Shown piece by piece: positions 9,258 through 17,761 of a stretch of 64,000 nucleotides of DNA. How positions within the stretch are numbered: the first letter of the stretch is position 1; every line of letters begins with the position of its first letter. Position numbers and translations under genes: made by a program. This DNA comes from Desulfatitalea sp. BRH_c12 (GTDB taxonomy: Bacteria; Desulfobacterota; Desulfobacteria; Desulfobacterales; Desulfosarcinaceae). The notes beneath the pieces are model-generated. The model saw only the letters and a list, made by a program, of their open reading frames with translations, searched no databases and was not told the DNA's origin. The stretch is from assembly GCA_000961655.1 (NCBI GenBank), contig LADR01000070.1:1-64000 (forward strand). The letters are read 5' to 3'.

Positions 9258-9331
9258 GGTGTGCGTAGGGTCGGGCCGCAAACTAAGCTGGCGCTCAAAC
9301 AGTGCGGCCCAAAACACCCTACGCACACCGT
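9258..9331. repeat. Long inverted repeat in intergenic gap
   Basis: GGTGTGCGTAGGGT begins the left arm and ACCCTACGCACACC ends the right arm, a perfect 14-bp pairing; further in, GGGCCGCA pairs with TGCGGCCC after a short bulge. The loop is about 20 nt. The transcript from either strand could form a long hairpin. No T tract follows, so it is not a standard terminator. Confidence 0.7.
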
Positions 9332-9336
9332 TGTAA

Positions 9337-9355
9337 GGGCGACCGGCGGTCGCCC
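9337..9355. repeat. GGGCGACC palindrome, copy at 9.3 kb
   Basis: A perfect 8-bp inverted repeat GGGCGACC-GGC-GGTCGCCC. The identical 19-mer occurs at 48315-48333, and degenerate relatives with the same GTAGGGG lead-in or GGTGCG trail lie near 17521, 26091 and 37506. It is a REP-like dispersed palindrome. Confidence 0.75.
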
Positions 9356-9440
9356 GCAGAAATCTCATGGCTGATTGTGGCGCAGAAATACGCCCGGATC
9401 ACCTCACTTGTGCCATCCCTATAGTTGAGACTGATGCTGC

Positions 9441-9469
9441 AAAAAAAAGGGGATCTTTGATAGATCCCC
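9441..9469 (-). terminator. Terminator for the 9505-11034 gene
   Basis: On the minus strand a perfect 7-bp stem GGGGATC/GATCCCC with a 7-nt loop is followed by eight T residues. It lies about 35 bases past the stop of the membrane-anchored repeat protein. Confidence 0.85.
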
Positions 9470-9504
9470 CGTGAATTACAATTCTGGTGTGGCTGAAGTG
9501 TGTT

Positions 9505-11034
9505 TTATTTTTGTTCCTGCGCGGGAGACGTGTCGCTTTGGGTTTCCAATGAAGCCTGTTTCGCTTTAACTGACGATATCTTATCGTTGATCAGGGCAAG
9601 CTGGGCCGGATCATCCGTCAGAGCCTGAGCCTGTTGCAGGTTCTGCAATGCGGATTCAAGCGCTTCAGCCGATCCCTTGCTGGCATCCACATCGGCTTTG
9701 TAAAGCAGAGACAAACGCGCGATATTGTCTTGGCGTGTTTTTACAGATGTGTGCATGTCATCGTTGAGAGCGAACCTGTCGGCTCTGTCCAGAAAATCGT
9801 CAATGGCCTGATAGTCGGGCAATCCCGTGACATTCAGCAACGCATCGGCTTTTCCCAGGTAGTATGTGAAGATCATGGGGAATACATCTTTGCGGCCATA
9901 CACCTCCTCAAGCGGTTCAGAGGGCTGGACACCATGCAAAACGACCAGAAACTGCTTGCCGCTTGGCGAAAAATCGCCTTTCCAGATTTCAACAGACCCT
10001 TTTTTCGGCATCACGTAGTATTTATGGCTGTTGCTGACGCTCGCATAAAGAATCATGAACAGCAGGACGGCGATGGCGACCCCGGCTATTTTGGCTGCGC
10101 GCATGACCGGATCGACCGGAGGGCGTTCTGGAGGCGGCGGGCCCTGGGAAACAGCGGTGTCGCGTGCGGCATTCTGTTCCTGGGATGATTCCGGCTCCCT
10201 GGATTCGGGTGGCCGCTTATCTTCGGCTTGCGGGCCGGCTGTTTCGGTCGGGGTGGGTTTCGCCTCAGCCGTCGTCGGCGCAATCGGAGGCGCCGGAGCA
10301 ATTTGTTCTTTGACAGGCGCCGGTGTTTGCGGTTCTGTATCGACATGCACAGAAGCGGCCGGTTCAGGTTGTTCGCGTATGATTTCGGCTGGTGCCACGG
10401 CTGCGGCCTGAATGTCGGCCATGTTGAATTTTTGTTGCAGCAGCCGGCGCAACCGTTCGGATTCAGCAGGATCGTCGCTGTCGATCAAAGGCGGCGCGGT
10501 CATAAGGGAGAGATCTTGGCCTTTAGAGGGCTGCCCCGGGGCAGGGGCTTGAGACGGAAATCGCTTAAGCAGCAGATCTTTAATAGACACCTGCGGGGTA
10601 GGGGCGGATGAAGGCTGTTCCGTTTCGGACGCTTCATCGGGCGTTACGCTGGTTTCGCGAATGGGTTCCTCGGGTGCCACGGCTGCGGCCTGAATGTCGG
10701 TCATGCTGAATTTTTGTTGCAGCAGCCGGCGCAACCGTTCGGATTCAGCAGGATCATCGCTATCGATCAAGGGCGGCGCGGTCATCCTGGAAAAATCCTG
10801 CGCGGCCGGTGGACTCTGCGCGATCGGCTGTGATTGTGCCGGGAACTGTTTGAATATCAGATCCTTCAGAGTGACGGGGGTAGCCGGCTTTGTGGTGCTG
10901 TTTCGGGACGGCTTTACAGACGTTTTCAGCTCTTTTTTGGCCTGAGCGCCGGTTGCCGCTTTCTGGGTGGATTTTTTCTTGGACTCTTTGCCTTTTTTTT
11001 TCGCTGTCGATTTGATTAAACTATCCTTGCCCAT
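9505..11034 (-). CDS. Membrane-anchored protein with tandem duplicated module (unknown function)
   Basis: A 509-residue protein I cannot assign to a named family. Residues 1-52 are Lys/Ser/Thr-rich. Residues 53-127 and 148-221 are two copies of a module (V(T/S)(L/I)KDL...FP... then MTAPPLIDSDDPAESERLRR and LLQQKF.M.DIQAAAVAP). A Pro/Glu/Thr-rich linker follows, then a transmembrane helix at about 315-333, then a 170-residue C-terminal domain ending in an Ala/Gln-rich, coiled-coil-prone helix. The topology suggests a single-pass inner-membrane protein with the modules in the cytoplasm. It is monocistronic with its own terminator. The duplicated DNA is nearly identical (see findings), pointing to recent duplication. 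Confidence 0.75.
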   Translation of the reverse strand: MGKDSLIKSTAKKKGKESKKKSTQKAATGAQAKKELKTSVKPSRNSTTKPATPVTLKDLIFKQFPAQSQPIAQSPPAAQDFSRMTAPPLIDSDDPAESERLRRLLQQKFSMTDIQAAAVAPEEPIRETSVTPDEASETEQPSSAPTPQVSIKDLLLKRFPSQAPAPGQPSKGQDLSLMTAPPLIDSDDPAESERLRRLLQQKFNMADIQAAAVAPAEIIREQPEPAASVHVDTEPQTPAPVKEQIAPAPPIAPTTAEAKPTPTETAGPQAEDKRPPESREPESSQEQNAARDTAVSQGPPPPERPPVDPVMRAAKIAGVAIAVLLFMILYASVSNSHKYYVMPKKGSVEIWKGDFSPSGKQFLVVLHGVQPSEPLEEVYGRKDVFPMIFTYYLGKADALLNVTGLPDYQAIDDFLDRADRFALNDDMHTSVKTRQDNIARLSLLYKADVDASKGSAEALESALQNLQQAQALTDDPAQLALINDKISSVKAKQASLETQSDTSPAQEQK

Positions 11035-11223
11035 ACGGTTCCCCTCTGAAAAAAATGAGTATCAGGATTATATTTAAGAGCCGTGGAATAAAACGTGAAC
11101 ATAGAGTATCATTAATAGTTTGTAAACTATTTTTTCCGTCGTGGCTTGCCCGTCAACACTTTGGCCCATTGCTGAAACTTGTAAAGTGTTAAATGGCGCC
11201 CGAAGGAAGGAGAACTTTTCTCG

Positions 11224-12069
11224 ATGACAATCCAAGAACACCTATCGCTGAAAGAAGCCGCCTTATATTCATGTTTACATCGTTTCACCCGTTTAGGAGT
11301 CGCTTTTTCGGGAGGGGTAGACAGCACCGTACTATTGGCTGCGGCATTCCGGGTTCTGGGGAGCCGGGTGGTCGCTCTGACGGCAATGTCGCCGATCCAT
11401 CCAAGTGGCGAGAAGGAAGCGTCCATTGAAGTGGCCAGTCGCATGGGGGTCACTCACATCCTTTTTCCCAGCCAGGAAATGGACGATCCGGCGTTTACGG
11501 CCAATTCGCCTGATCGCTGTTATCATTGCAAAACAGGTCTTTTCTCGTCGATGGGCCTTAAAGCAGCGGACTCAGGTATTACCGTCTTGGCGCATGGCGC
11601 CAATGTGGACGATCTTTCCGATTACCGCCCCGGATTTAGAGCTGCCCATGAATTGGGGGTTGTTGCGCCGTTGATTGAAGCTGGCTTGAACAAAGCCGAC
11701 GTTCGTGGTTTAGCCCGGCGGTGGGGCCTGGAGAACTGGAACAGGCCTGCCATGGCTTGCCTGGCCACCCGCATTCCCTATGGCACGCCAATCCAACTGC
11801 ATATTCTGAAACAGATCGATCGGGCTGAAGCGTTCCTGCGAGAGTTGGGTGTGCTGCATTGCCGGGTGAGGCACTACGGCAATCTGGCTCGGATCGAAAC
11901 CGGCCCGGAACAGATTGCCCTTTTGATCGAACCCGGGCTTCGTGAGCGCATCGTTACCCAATTGCGTCAAATGGGCTATGCACACATCTGCCTGGACCTT
12001 GAAGGGTATGCACCCGGTAAAATGAATCGCGATATTGAAAAAAATAGATCTTGTTCTGAAAAGCAATAA
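11224..12069 (+). CDS. larE: ATP-dependent sacrificial sulfur transferase LarE
   Basis: A 281-residue PP-loop ATPase: SGGVDS at about 29-34 binds ATP, followed by the LarE-type RCYHCK motif and the MACLATRIPYG segment, whose Cys corresponds to the sulfur-donating Cys of characterised LarE. LarE activates pyridinium-dicarboxylate mononucleotide and inserts sulfur during synthesis of the nickel-pincer cofactor of lactate racemase and related LarA enzymes. No larA, larB or larC is adjacent, so its partners must lie elsewhere or it serves another sulfur transfer. AGGAG upstream supports the ATG at 11224. Confidence 0.88.
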   Translation: MTIQEHLSLKEAALYSCLHRFTRLGVAFSGGVDSTVLLAAAFRVLGSRVVALTAMSPIHPSGEKEASIEVASRMGVTHILFPSQEMDDPAFTANSPDRCYHCKTGLFSSMGLKAADSGITVLAHGANVDDLSDYRPGFRAAHELGVVAPLIEAGLNKADVRGLARRWGLENWNRPAMACLATRIPYGTPIQLHILKQIDRAEAFLRELGVLHCRVRHYGNLARIETGPEQIALLIEPGLRERIVTQLRQMGYAHICLDLEGYAPGKMNRDIEKNRSCSEKQ

Positions 12070-12155
12070 TTGTTAGTTCCTACAACTTTAAGCCCAAGAA
12101 CCGGATGGGACTCATCCGGCTCACCGGCAATACTGATCGTTGTAGTCCACTACAA

Positions 12156-12181
12156 GAGATGAGCTGGAATGTTCTCATCTC
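12156..12181. other. Hairpin between larE and lolC/E
   Basis: GAGATGAG (12156-12163) and CTCATCTC (12174-12181) form a perfect 8-bp stem with a 10-nt loop, just after a smaller palindrome TTGTAGT-CC-ACTACAA. There is no T tract, so termination is uncertain. It lies about 20 nt upstream of the lolC/E start and could affect the mRNA leader. Confidence 0.4.
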
Positions 12182-12203
12182 GGCTAAGTGAGTATGTTTA
12201 CCG

Positions 12204-13430
12204 ATGTCATTTGAATCTTTCATTGCGCAGCGATTTCTCAAAATTCGAAAACAACGCAGATTAGTGCCGCTGATCACTATCCTGGCCGTTTTGGGCGTCG
12301 CAGTGGGCGTCATGGTTTTGATTGTTGTCATCGCCGTAATGACCGGATTCCAGGCAGAGTTGAAAAGACGCATACTGGGAATCGAGTCTCACATGACGGT
12401 GATGCGTTACAACGAGTGGCTTTCCGATTACCGGCAGGATCTTGCCAAGATAAACCGGGTGCAGGGGGTCGTTTCATCGGCACCGTATGTATACAGTCAG
12501 GGGATGCTGCGGTCGTCCAAAAGTATGTCGGCAATTGTCCTGAAAGGAATCGATCCTGACCTTTCAACGGTTCAGGTGAAGACCACCGGGCAGCGCGACT
12601 TGACGCAAATGTTATCACATGGCGGCAATCCCCAGGATGAAAATGGTATCGTGTTGGGTGAAGTATTGGCACAGAAATTGAATGTGACCGTTGGTGATGG
12701 TCTGCTTCTCATGCTGGTCAACGCCCAACAGGGCGATCAGCGGGTATTACCCGGGATGAAACAGCTCAAGGTTGTCGGCTTGTTCGAAACCGGCATGCAC
12801 CAGTATGATGGTACTATAGGGTTCATGAATATTGATCGGCTTCAACAGTTGCTTGCGATACCGGACATCGCAACCGGCATCGAAGTACGCATTCGCGATG
12901 CTGACAATGTTGCTGAAGTCGCTCGTGAGGTGACCGCCGCGCTCGGTATGCAATACTGGGCCACCCATTGGAAGCAGATGCACCGCAATTTGTTTTCCAT
13001 GCTGGAGATGCAAAAGGTGATGATGTATGTTATTCTGACGCTGATCATCCTGGTGGCCGCCTTCAATATTGCTAGTGCCCTGATTATGATGGTCAAGGAA
13101 AAAGTCAAGGATATCGCCATATTGAAGGTTATGGGGGCCAGCAATCGCAGTATTCAGATTATTTTTCTAAAAAAGGGGGGCGTTATCGGCCTGGCAGGTA
13201 TTTTAATGGGCCTCTGTGGCGGGCTGATCCTCTGTTTGATTCTCTCTCATTATCAGTTTATCGACCTTCCGGGAGATGTGTATTTTTTGACGACATTGCC
13301 CGTCGAGATCAGTCTGGCCGATTTGGCCATGATTGTGGGAGGCACGCTTTCGATTTGTATGTTCGCTTCATTTTATCCCGCATACAAGGCCGCCCGGATC
13401 AAGCCGGTGGATGGCGTTCGCTTCAGCTAA
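12204..13430 (+). CDS. Lipoprotein-releasing ABC transporter permease LolC/LolE
   Basis: A 408-residue permease of the MacB/LolCE type: an N-terminal helix (about 22-46, ITILAVLGVAVGVMVLIVVI), a large periplasmic domain, and three C-terminal helices (about 275-400) ending in YPAYKAARIKPVDGVRFS, the typical LolC/E C-terminus. The complex extracts mature lipoproteins from the inner membrane and hands them to LolA. The ATPase partner LolD is not adjacent; the next gene is an unrelated unknown. Deltaproteobacteria often use a single LolC/E (LolF-like) homodimer, so one permease can suffice. Confidence 0.88.
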   Translation: MSFESFIAQRFLKIRKQRRLVPLITILAVLGVAVGVMVLIVVIAVMTGFQAELKRRILGIESHMTVMRYNEWLSDYRQDLAKINRVQGVVSSAPYVYSQGMLRSSKSMSAIVLKGIDPDLSTVQVKTTGQRDLTQMLSHGGNPQDENGIVLGEVLAQKLNVTVGDGLLLMLVNAQQGDQRVLPGMKQLKVVGLFETGMHQYDGTIGFMNIDRLQQLLAIPDIATGIEVRIRDADNVAEVAREVTAALGMQYWATHWKQMHRNLFSMLEMQKVMMYVILTLIILVAAFNIASALIMMVKEKVKDIAILKVMGASNRSIQIIFLKKGGVIGLAGILMGLCGGLILCLILSHYQFIDLPGDVYFLTTLPVEISLADLAMIVGGTLSICMFASFYPAYKAARIKPVDGVRFS

Positions 13431-13511
13431 AAATGCGGGTACGTGTTTATTGAAACCGGCATCCCATTCGATGGCATAGTGCTACTATTATATCGGAAAG
13501 AAAATCCTGCC

Positions 13512-14222
13512 ATGAGCCTGCGCAGCCCATTTCAATTTCATTATCAATTTTGTTTTCCGAATGGTCATTCCAAAGAGTATGCTATTGCATTGAATCCCGA
13601 AACGTTGAGCCTGATACCGATGGCATCGGTATCCGAACCATTGGAATGGGTGCGTTTGACATACCAACAGTGTCGGGAATGTCCTCTCAAGCCCGAGCAT
13701 TATGCCTACTGCCCCATAGCGCTCAATATTATGGAACTGGTTGAAACGTTCAAAAACGTTTTTTCCTACCATGATTGTGTCGTCATCTGCAAAATGGCCG
13801 AACGGACTTACTCAAAAAAAACCTCCGTGATGGAAGGCCTTTCGGCTATCTTCGGGGTCATCATGGCCACCAGCGATTGTCCAGTCATGGAATTTCTAAA
13901 ACCCATGGCACGTTTCCATCTGCCTTTCGCGACCATTGAGGAAACCACAGTCCGCACGGCCTCCATGTACCTGCTGGCACAATATTTCAAGCACAAGGAT
14001 CAGGCAGGAATGAAATGCAATTTCAATAGCTTGGAAAATCATTACAGTAAAGTTCAGTTGGTCAATGAAGGGTTGCTGGCCCGCATCAACAGCGTGAGCA
14101 GTGAAGATGCTGATAAAAACGCCATTGTTACTTTGCATTCATTATCTCAGTTTTTGTCGATGGAAATCGATTACAGTCTCTGTGGGCTTGAGCATATCTT
14201 TACCGATCGCTACGCGGATTAG
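13512..14222 (+). CDS. Conserved-looking hypothetical protein with Cys motif
   Basis: Starting at the ATG at 13512 the protein has 236 residues; a GTG at 13443 would add 23 less convincing ones. It is soluble, with no signal peptide or membrane segment. Cysteines at about 54, 57 and 67 (QQCRECPLKPEHYAYC) make a CxxC-x9-C arrangement that could bind metal, and there are further Cys residues at 14 and mid-protein. It may belong to a DUF restricted to Desulfobacterota, but I cannot name a function. It is about 80 nt downstream of lolC/E on the same strand and may be cotranscribed. Confidence 0.7.
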   Translation: MSLRSPFQFHYQFCFPNGHSKEYAIALNPETLSLIPMASVSEPLEWVRLTYQQCRECPLKPEHYAYCPIALNIMELVETFKNVFSYHDCVVICKMAERTYSKKTSVMEGLSAIFGVIMATSDCPVMEFLKPMARFHLPFATIEETTVRTASMYLLAQYFKHKDQAGMKCNFNSLENHYSKVQLVNEGLLARINSVSSEDADKNAIVTLHSLSQFLSMEIDYSLCGLEHIFTDRYAD

Positions 14223-14592
14223 CACACGTGGGTTCGTCGGGACCAAAATCCATATTTTAGTGGTCATTCGTTTATTCGTGTGTACAGATGCGATCGTCCA
14301 CGATCCGAAACCGAATCAATAGATCAACGAATACGAATAGTTGCTTTGGTTGGGCCGTATTCCCCGGACCTATGAGGTGGTGCTTCAATTCGATCGCTTA
14401 CCTTTTTCGTCGCTTTGCGTGCATGGCATGCGGAACATATTGACGTGGTCCGCTTGGCCCCGTGTGCTCTGAATTACGATCTGAAACAGATACTTGACAA
14501 GAGCCGGGCAGAAGGCCTACTTAGTTAATTTTTATTGAAGCTTCCGAACCCGTCGCCGGGTGTCGGTAAAACCAGAGAAAGACCTTGACTTA
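14223..14592. other. Intergenic region upstream of the DEAD-box helicase
   Basis: About 370 bases with no convincing gene. Short open frames cross it without family resemblance. No repeat or terminator with a T tract is seen. Confidence 0.4.
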
Positions 14593-16161
14593 ATGCAAGT
14601 ATTGAAAACATTTTTTAAACGGCTTTACGCCTCATTTTTCAAGAACCCCACCCGGAAACAAGATGCGTGTACGGATGAAAACAGCCAACCTTGTGATGAA
14701 AAGGCCCCTACGGTGGTCCATCCCACCGCCTCCGATGCATCGTCCAGGCCTCGCCGCCGTCAGCCAGCTTCCAAAGCTGCTTCGCAACCATCCGCCAAGC
14801 ATCAGACCACACCCGGTTGGGATCCAGCCACCTTCGAAGTGCCGCCGGTCGAAGGCAAGGTTCGCTTCCACGACCTCGGGCTGCCGGACCCGGTCATGCA
14901 TGCTGTTTTCGATCTGGGTTTCCATTATTGTACCCCCATCCAAGCCGAAATTTTACCCAGCACGCTCAAGCGCAGGGACGCCACGGGCCGTGCCCAGACC
15001 GGAACGGGCAAAACGGCCGCCTTTTTGATCACCGTGCTCACGCGCTTGCTGAACGAACCCCCGCCCCCTAAAGATAGCAAAGGCACACCGCGCGTTCTAG
15101 TGCTGGCGCCGACCCGTGAGTTGGTCATGCAAATTGGTGAAGAGGCCCGGCAATTGGCGAAGTACACGGATATAGGGATCGTCCCCGTATTCGGTGGGAT
15201 GGATTTTGAAAAACAAAGACGGCAACTTGCGCAGAGCAGATGCGATATCGTCGTAGCCACCCCGGGACGGTTGCTGGATTTCAAGCGCCAGGGGGATGTG
15301 CGGCTGGACCGGGTGGAAACCCTGATCATCGACGAAGCTGACCGTATGCTGGATATGGGATTTATTCCAGATGTGCGTAAAATTATATCCGCGACACCTC
15401 CCAAGGCAAAGCGCCAGACATTGCTATTCAGCGCCACCCTGACGCCGGATGTCACCCGGTTGGCCGCCCAGTGGACGACCGATCCGGTGACCGTGCAGAT
15501 AGAACCGCAGCAGGTTGCGGTCGATACCGTGGAGCAACTGATCTATATCGTGACCCGCGAAGACAAATATGTGCTGCTGTATAACATTATTACCCGAAAG
15601 AACCTGGAGCGTGTTATCGTTTTCTGCAATCGCAAGGATGAAACGCGACGGCTGGCGGATCTTTTTACCCGCTATCAAATCGATTGCGCTGTATTGTCAG
15701 GTGATGTTCGGCAGCGGGTTCGGGTTCGAACCCTGGACGATTTTAAAGCCGGTAAAACCCGCATTCTGGTGGCAACCGACGTGGCTGGTCGCGGCATCCA
15801 TATCGAAGGCATGGATCATGTCATCAACTACACCCTGCCCCGGGATCCCGAAGATTATGTACACCGCATCGGACGTACCGGTCGTGCTGGGTCTGCCGGC
15901 ACATCGATCAGTTTTGCCGATGAAGAGGACAGCTTTTTCATTCCAGCCATCGAAGCCCTGATCGGGTTTAAGCTGCCCTGTATTCAGCCGGAAGAAGAGT
16001 GGTTGACACCGCCGCCTCCGCCGCCTCCGCTTAAACGTAAACCTAAGCCGCGCGATCCGGCCGGGCAAAGTACCGGCGCCCCTCGGCGCAAACGCAGCAG
16101 GCGGCCGCCGAGGCCCTCCCAAGGCAGCCGGGAAAGACGCGGACCGGCTTCGAAACAGTGA
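14593..16161 (+). CDS. DEAD-box ATP-dependent RNA helicase (RhlB/RhlE-like)
   Basis: All superfamily-2 helicase motifs are visible: Q motif [11 protein letters not shown], motif [36 protein letters not shown], then [21 protein letters not shown] and [12 protein letters not shown]. The core occupies about residues 80-450. A Pro/Ser-rich N-terminal extension follows a short amphipathic N-terminus ([14 protein letters not shown]), and the C-terminus is a Pro run then Arg/Lys-rich, typical of an RNA-binding tail. It probably remodels RNA in decay or ribosome assembly. The start is uncertain: ATG at 14593 is preferred over GTG at 14560, which has no ribosome site. It converges with thiL, 7 bases apart. 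Confidence 0.92.
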   Translation: MQVLKTFFKRLYASFFKNPTRKQDACTDENSQPCDEKAPTVVHPTASDASSRPRRRQPASKAASQPSAKHQTTPGWDPATFEVPPVEGKVRFHDLGLPDPVMHAVFDLGFHYCTPIQAEILPSTLKRRDATGRAQTGTGKTAAFLITVLTRLLNEPPPPKDSKGTPRVLVLAPTRELVMQIGEEARQLAKYTDIGIVPVFGGMDFEKQRRQLAQSRCDIVVATPGRLLDFKRQGDVRLDRVETLIIDEADRMLDMGFIPDVRKIISATPPKAKRQTLLFSATLTPDVTRLAAQWTTDPVTVQIEPQQVAVDTVEQLIYIVTREDKYVLLYNIITRKNLERVIVFCNRKDETRRLADLFTRYQIDCAVLSGDVRQRVRVRTLDDFKAGKTRILVATDVAGRGIHIEGMDHVINYTLPRDPEDYVHRIGRTGRAGSAGTSISFADEEDSFFIPAIEALIGFKLPCIQPEEEWLTPPPPPPPLKRKPKPRDPAGQSTGAPRRKRSRRPPRPSQGSRERRGPASKQ

Positions 16162-16168
16162 TTTTGTC

Positions 16169-17146
16169 CTATCGAAAGTGATCGTATCCGCGCGGAAGGG
16201 CAATACACTCGTTATCCTCGCGTATCAAGAAAGCGTGGTCGGCTTCATCCGTGATGCAGCCGACCTCGTGGCACAGCAAACCTTCCTGCTTCAACATCGC
16301 CAGACGGTCGGGCGCCACAGAGAAAAGCAATTCAAAATCCTCGCCGCCGCTCAAAGCCCATTGCAGCGGGTCCACCCCAAGCGCTTTGGCCGCGGCTTTG
16401 ACATCGTCGTGCAAGGGAATGGATGCGGCCGCAATGCGGGCGCCCACACCACTTTGGGTGCATAGATGGCGCACTTCTGGCCCCAAACCGTCGCTGATGT
16501 CGATCATGGCATTCGCCAGCGGCGCGATTCTTCCTGATACGTCCAGGCGACTGCAGGGCGTGAGGTGTTTCGCCATCAGGTAGGGCGATGGTTGCATCCC
16601 GCGGCTCAACAAGGCCAGCGCCGCCGCGGAAGCGCCCAATGATCCGGTCACCATCAGATGATCGCCCGGTCGCGCATGGCTGCGCAAGCAGAGGTGTTCG
16701 TCAAGCACCGAACCGAGCAAGGTAATCGTAATCACCGTGGCACTGCCCTGGGTCGTATCGCCTCCCAGAAGGGCAACATGACTGCGCCGGCATGCGTGAC
16801 CGATGCCGCGGTATACATCTTCGATCCATTCTACCTCGATGTGCGGCGGGAGCACAATGGAGACAACCATCCACTGGGGTTGGCCTCCCATGGCAGCAAT
16901 ATCGCTCAAATTGCACTCGGCGGCTTTAATCCCTATTTGCTCCGGCGTGGACCAATCGCGCCTGAAGTGCTTTTTTTCCACCAGGGTGTCGGTCGTCACC
17001 AGCAGATAGGGCGCCGGCACCGGCGCTATACGCAGGACAGCGGCATCGTCACCAATACCTTTGACGATTTCGTCATGATCGGCAGGTATCAGGGCCGCAA
17101 GACGGTCAATTAAGTTGAACTCTCCGCCTATGTCTTTAATTTTCAT
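16169..17146 (-). CDS. thiL: Thiamine-monophosphate kinase
   Basis: A 325-residue ThiL of the PurM/AIR-synthase fold: GIGDDAAVL near the N-terminus (Mg and ATP site), TTDTLVEKKHF, SDIAAMGGQPQWM, ALLGGDTTQG, and DISDGLGPE in the C-terminal half, ending with SGGEDFELLF. It phosphorylates thiamine monophosphate to the active cofactor thiamine diphosphate in the cytoplasm. ATG at 17146 is chosen; a TTG at 17158 is in frame but less likely. No other thi gene is nearby, as is common for thiL. Confidence 0.93.
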   Translation of the reverse strand: MKIKDIGGEFNLIDRLAALIPADHDEIVKGIGDDAAVLRIAPVPAPYLLVTTDTLVEKKHFRRDWSTPEQIGIKAAECNLSDIAAMGGQPQWMVVSIVLPPHIEVEWIEDVYRGIGHACRRSHVALLGGDTTQGSATVITITLLGSVLDEHLCLRSHARPGDHLMVTGSLGASAAALALLSRGMQPSPYLMAKHLTPCSRLDVSGRIAPLANAMIDISDGLGPEVRHLCTQSGVGARIAAASIPLHDDVKAAAKALGVDPLQWALSGGEDFELLFSVAPDRLAMLKQEGLLCHEVGCITDEADHAFLIREDNECIALPRGYDHFR

Positions 17147-17177
17147 GTGATTTCTCAAAAAAAACGTAAAGGATAAA

Positions 17178-17263
17178 TCAGGTACTCAACTTTCTGGACT
17201 CAACACTGAAGAGATAACCGTGCGGTGGTCTGCGCCACGTCAGTCCGAAAGTTGAGTCAGGTA
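17178..17263. mobile_element. MITE-like element with 7-bp target duplication
   Basis: A 72-bp core (17185-17256) is bounded by perfect 10-bp terminal inverted repeats, CTCAACTTTC and GAAAGTTGAG, which extend to about 15 bp with one gap (GGACT). The core is flanked by the 7-bp direct repeat TCAGGTA at 17178-17184 and 17257-17263. This is the structure left by insertion of a small non-autonomous transposon. No coding capacity. Confidence 0.6.
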
Positions 17264-17761
17264 CCATATTCGAACACCAATTTAAAACCTTTTTTTACAA
17301 CAACTTGCATAGGATCAAACACATCTTGTTGGCGAACCGGCAGGCCACCTTCGGTCCCGAAAGTTGCATGATCAAAGGAGAGTCAACTTTGACGGCATTG
17401 TAAACAAGTCGCGTTTCCTTCAAAGCAAGGATCGAATGTATATAATAAAGCTTGGGTTAAGACCAAGTAAACCGGTAAAAAAACAGAGTGCAGTCCAAAA
17501 TTCCCCGTTTCACCCGGAAAGGCGAACTTTGGGTTCGCCCGGTGCGTTTTATGGGGTGCTTTATATCATCAATATTGACATTATTTGGAAATTAAAGTTA
17601 AGTTCATTCGCAGTTTCGCCGGAATCACAGGTGGTTCGCACAAGCCCCTTTGGCGCGTGACATCGGTTCTATGCAGCCCATTCAGCATTTCAATGCGTTA
17701 AAGGAAAAGTCGCCCATGGAACGCGATTTCGCTCACTCTATGCAAATAACCCACAACCATC
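17264..17761. other. Intergenic region upstream of the PP2C phosphatase
   Basis: About 500 bases without a convincing gene; a 98-codon open frame at 17364-17660 has no family-like features. It contains a degenerate copy of the dispersed palindrome (GGCGAAC/GTTCGCC at 17521-17539 followed by CGGTGCG). A TTGACA at 17575-17580 could be a -35 box, but the matching -10 is weak. Confidence 0.4.

Noticed and set aside
17364-17660. 98-codon plus-strand open frame in the PP2C upstream gap
   Set aside because: No family features, includes the degenerate palindrome, no clear ribosome site.
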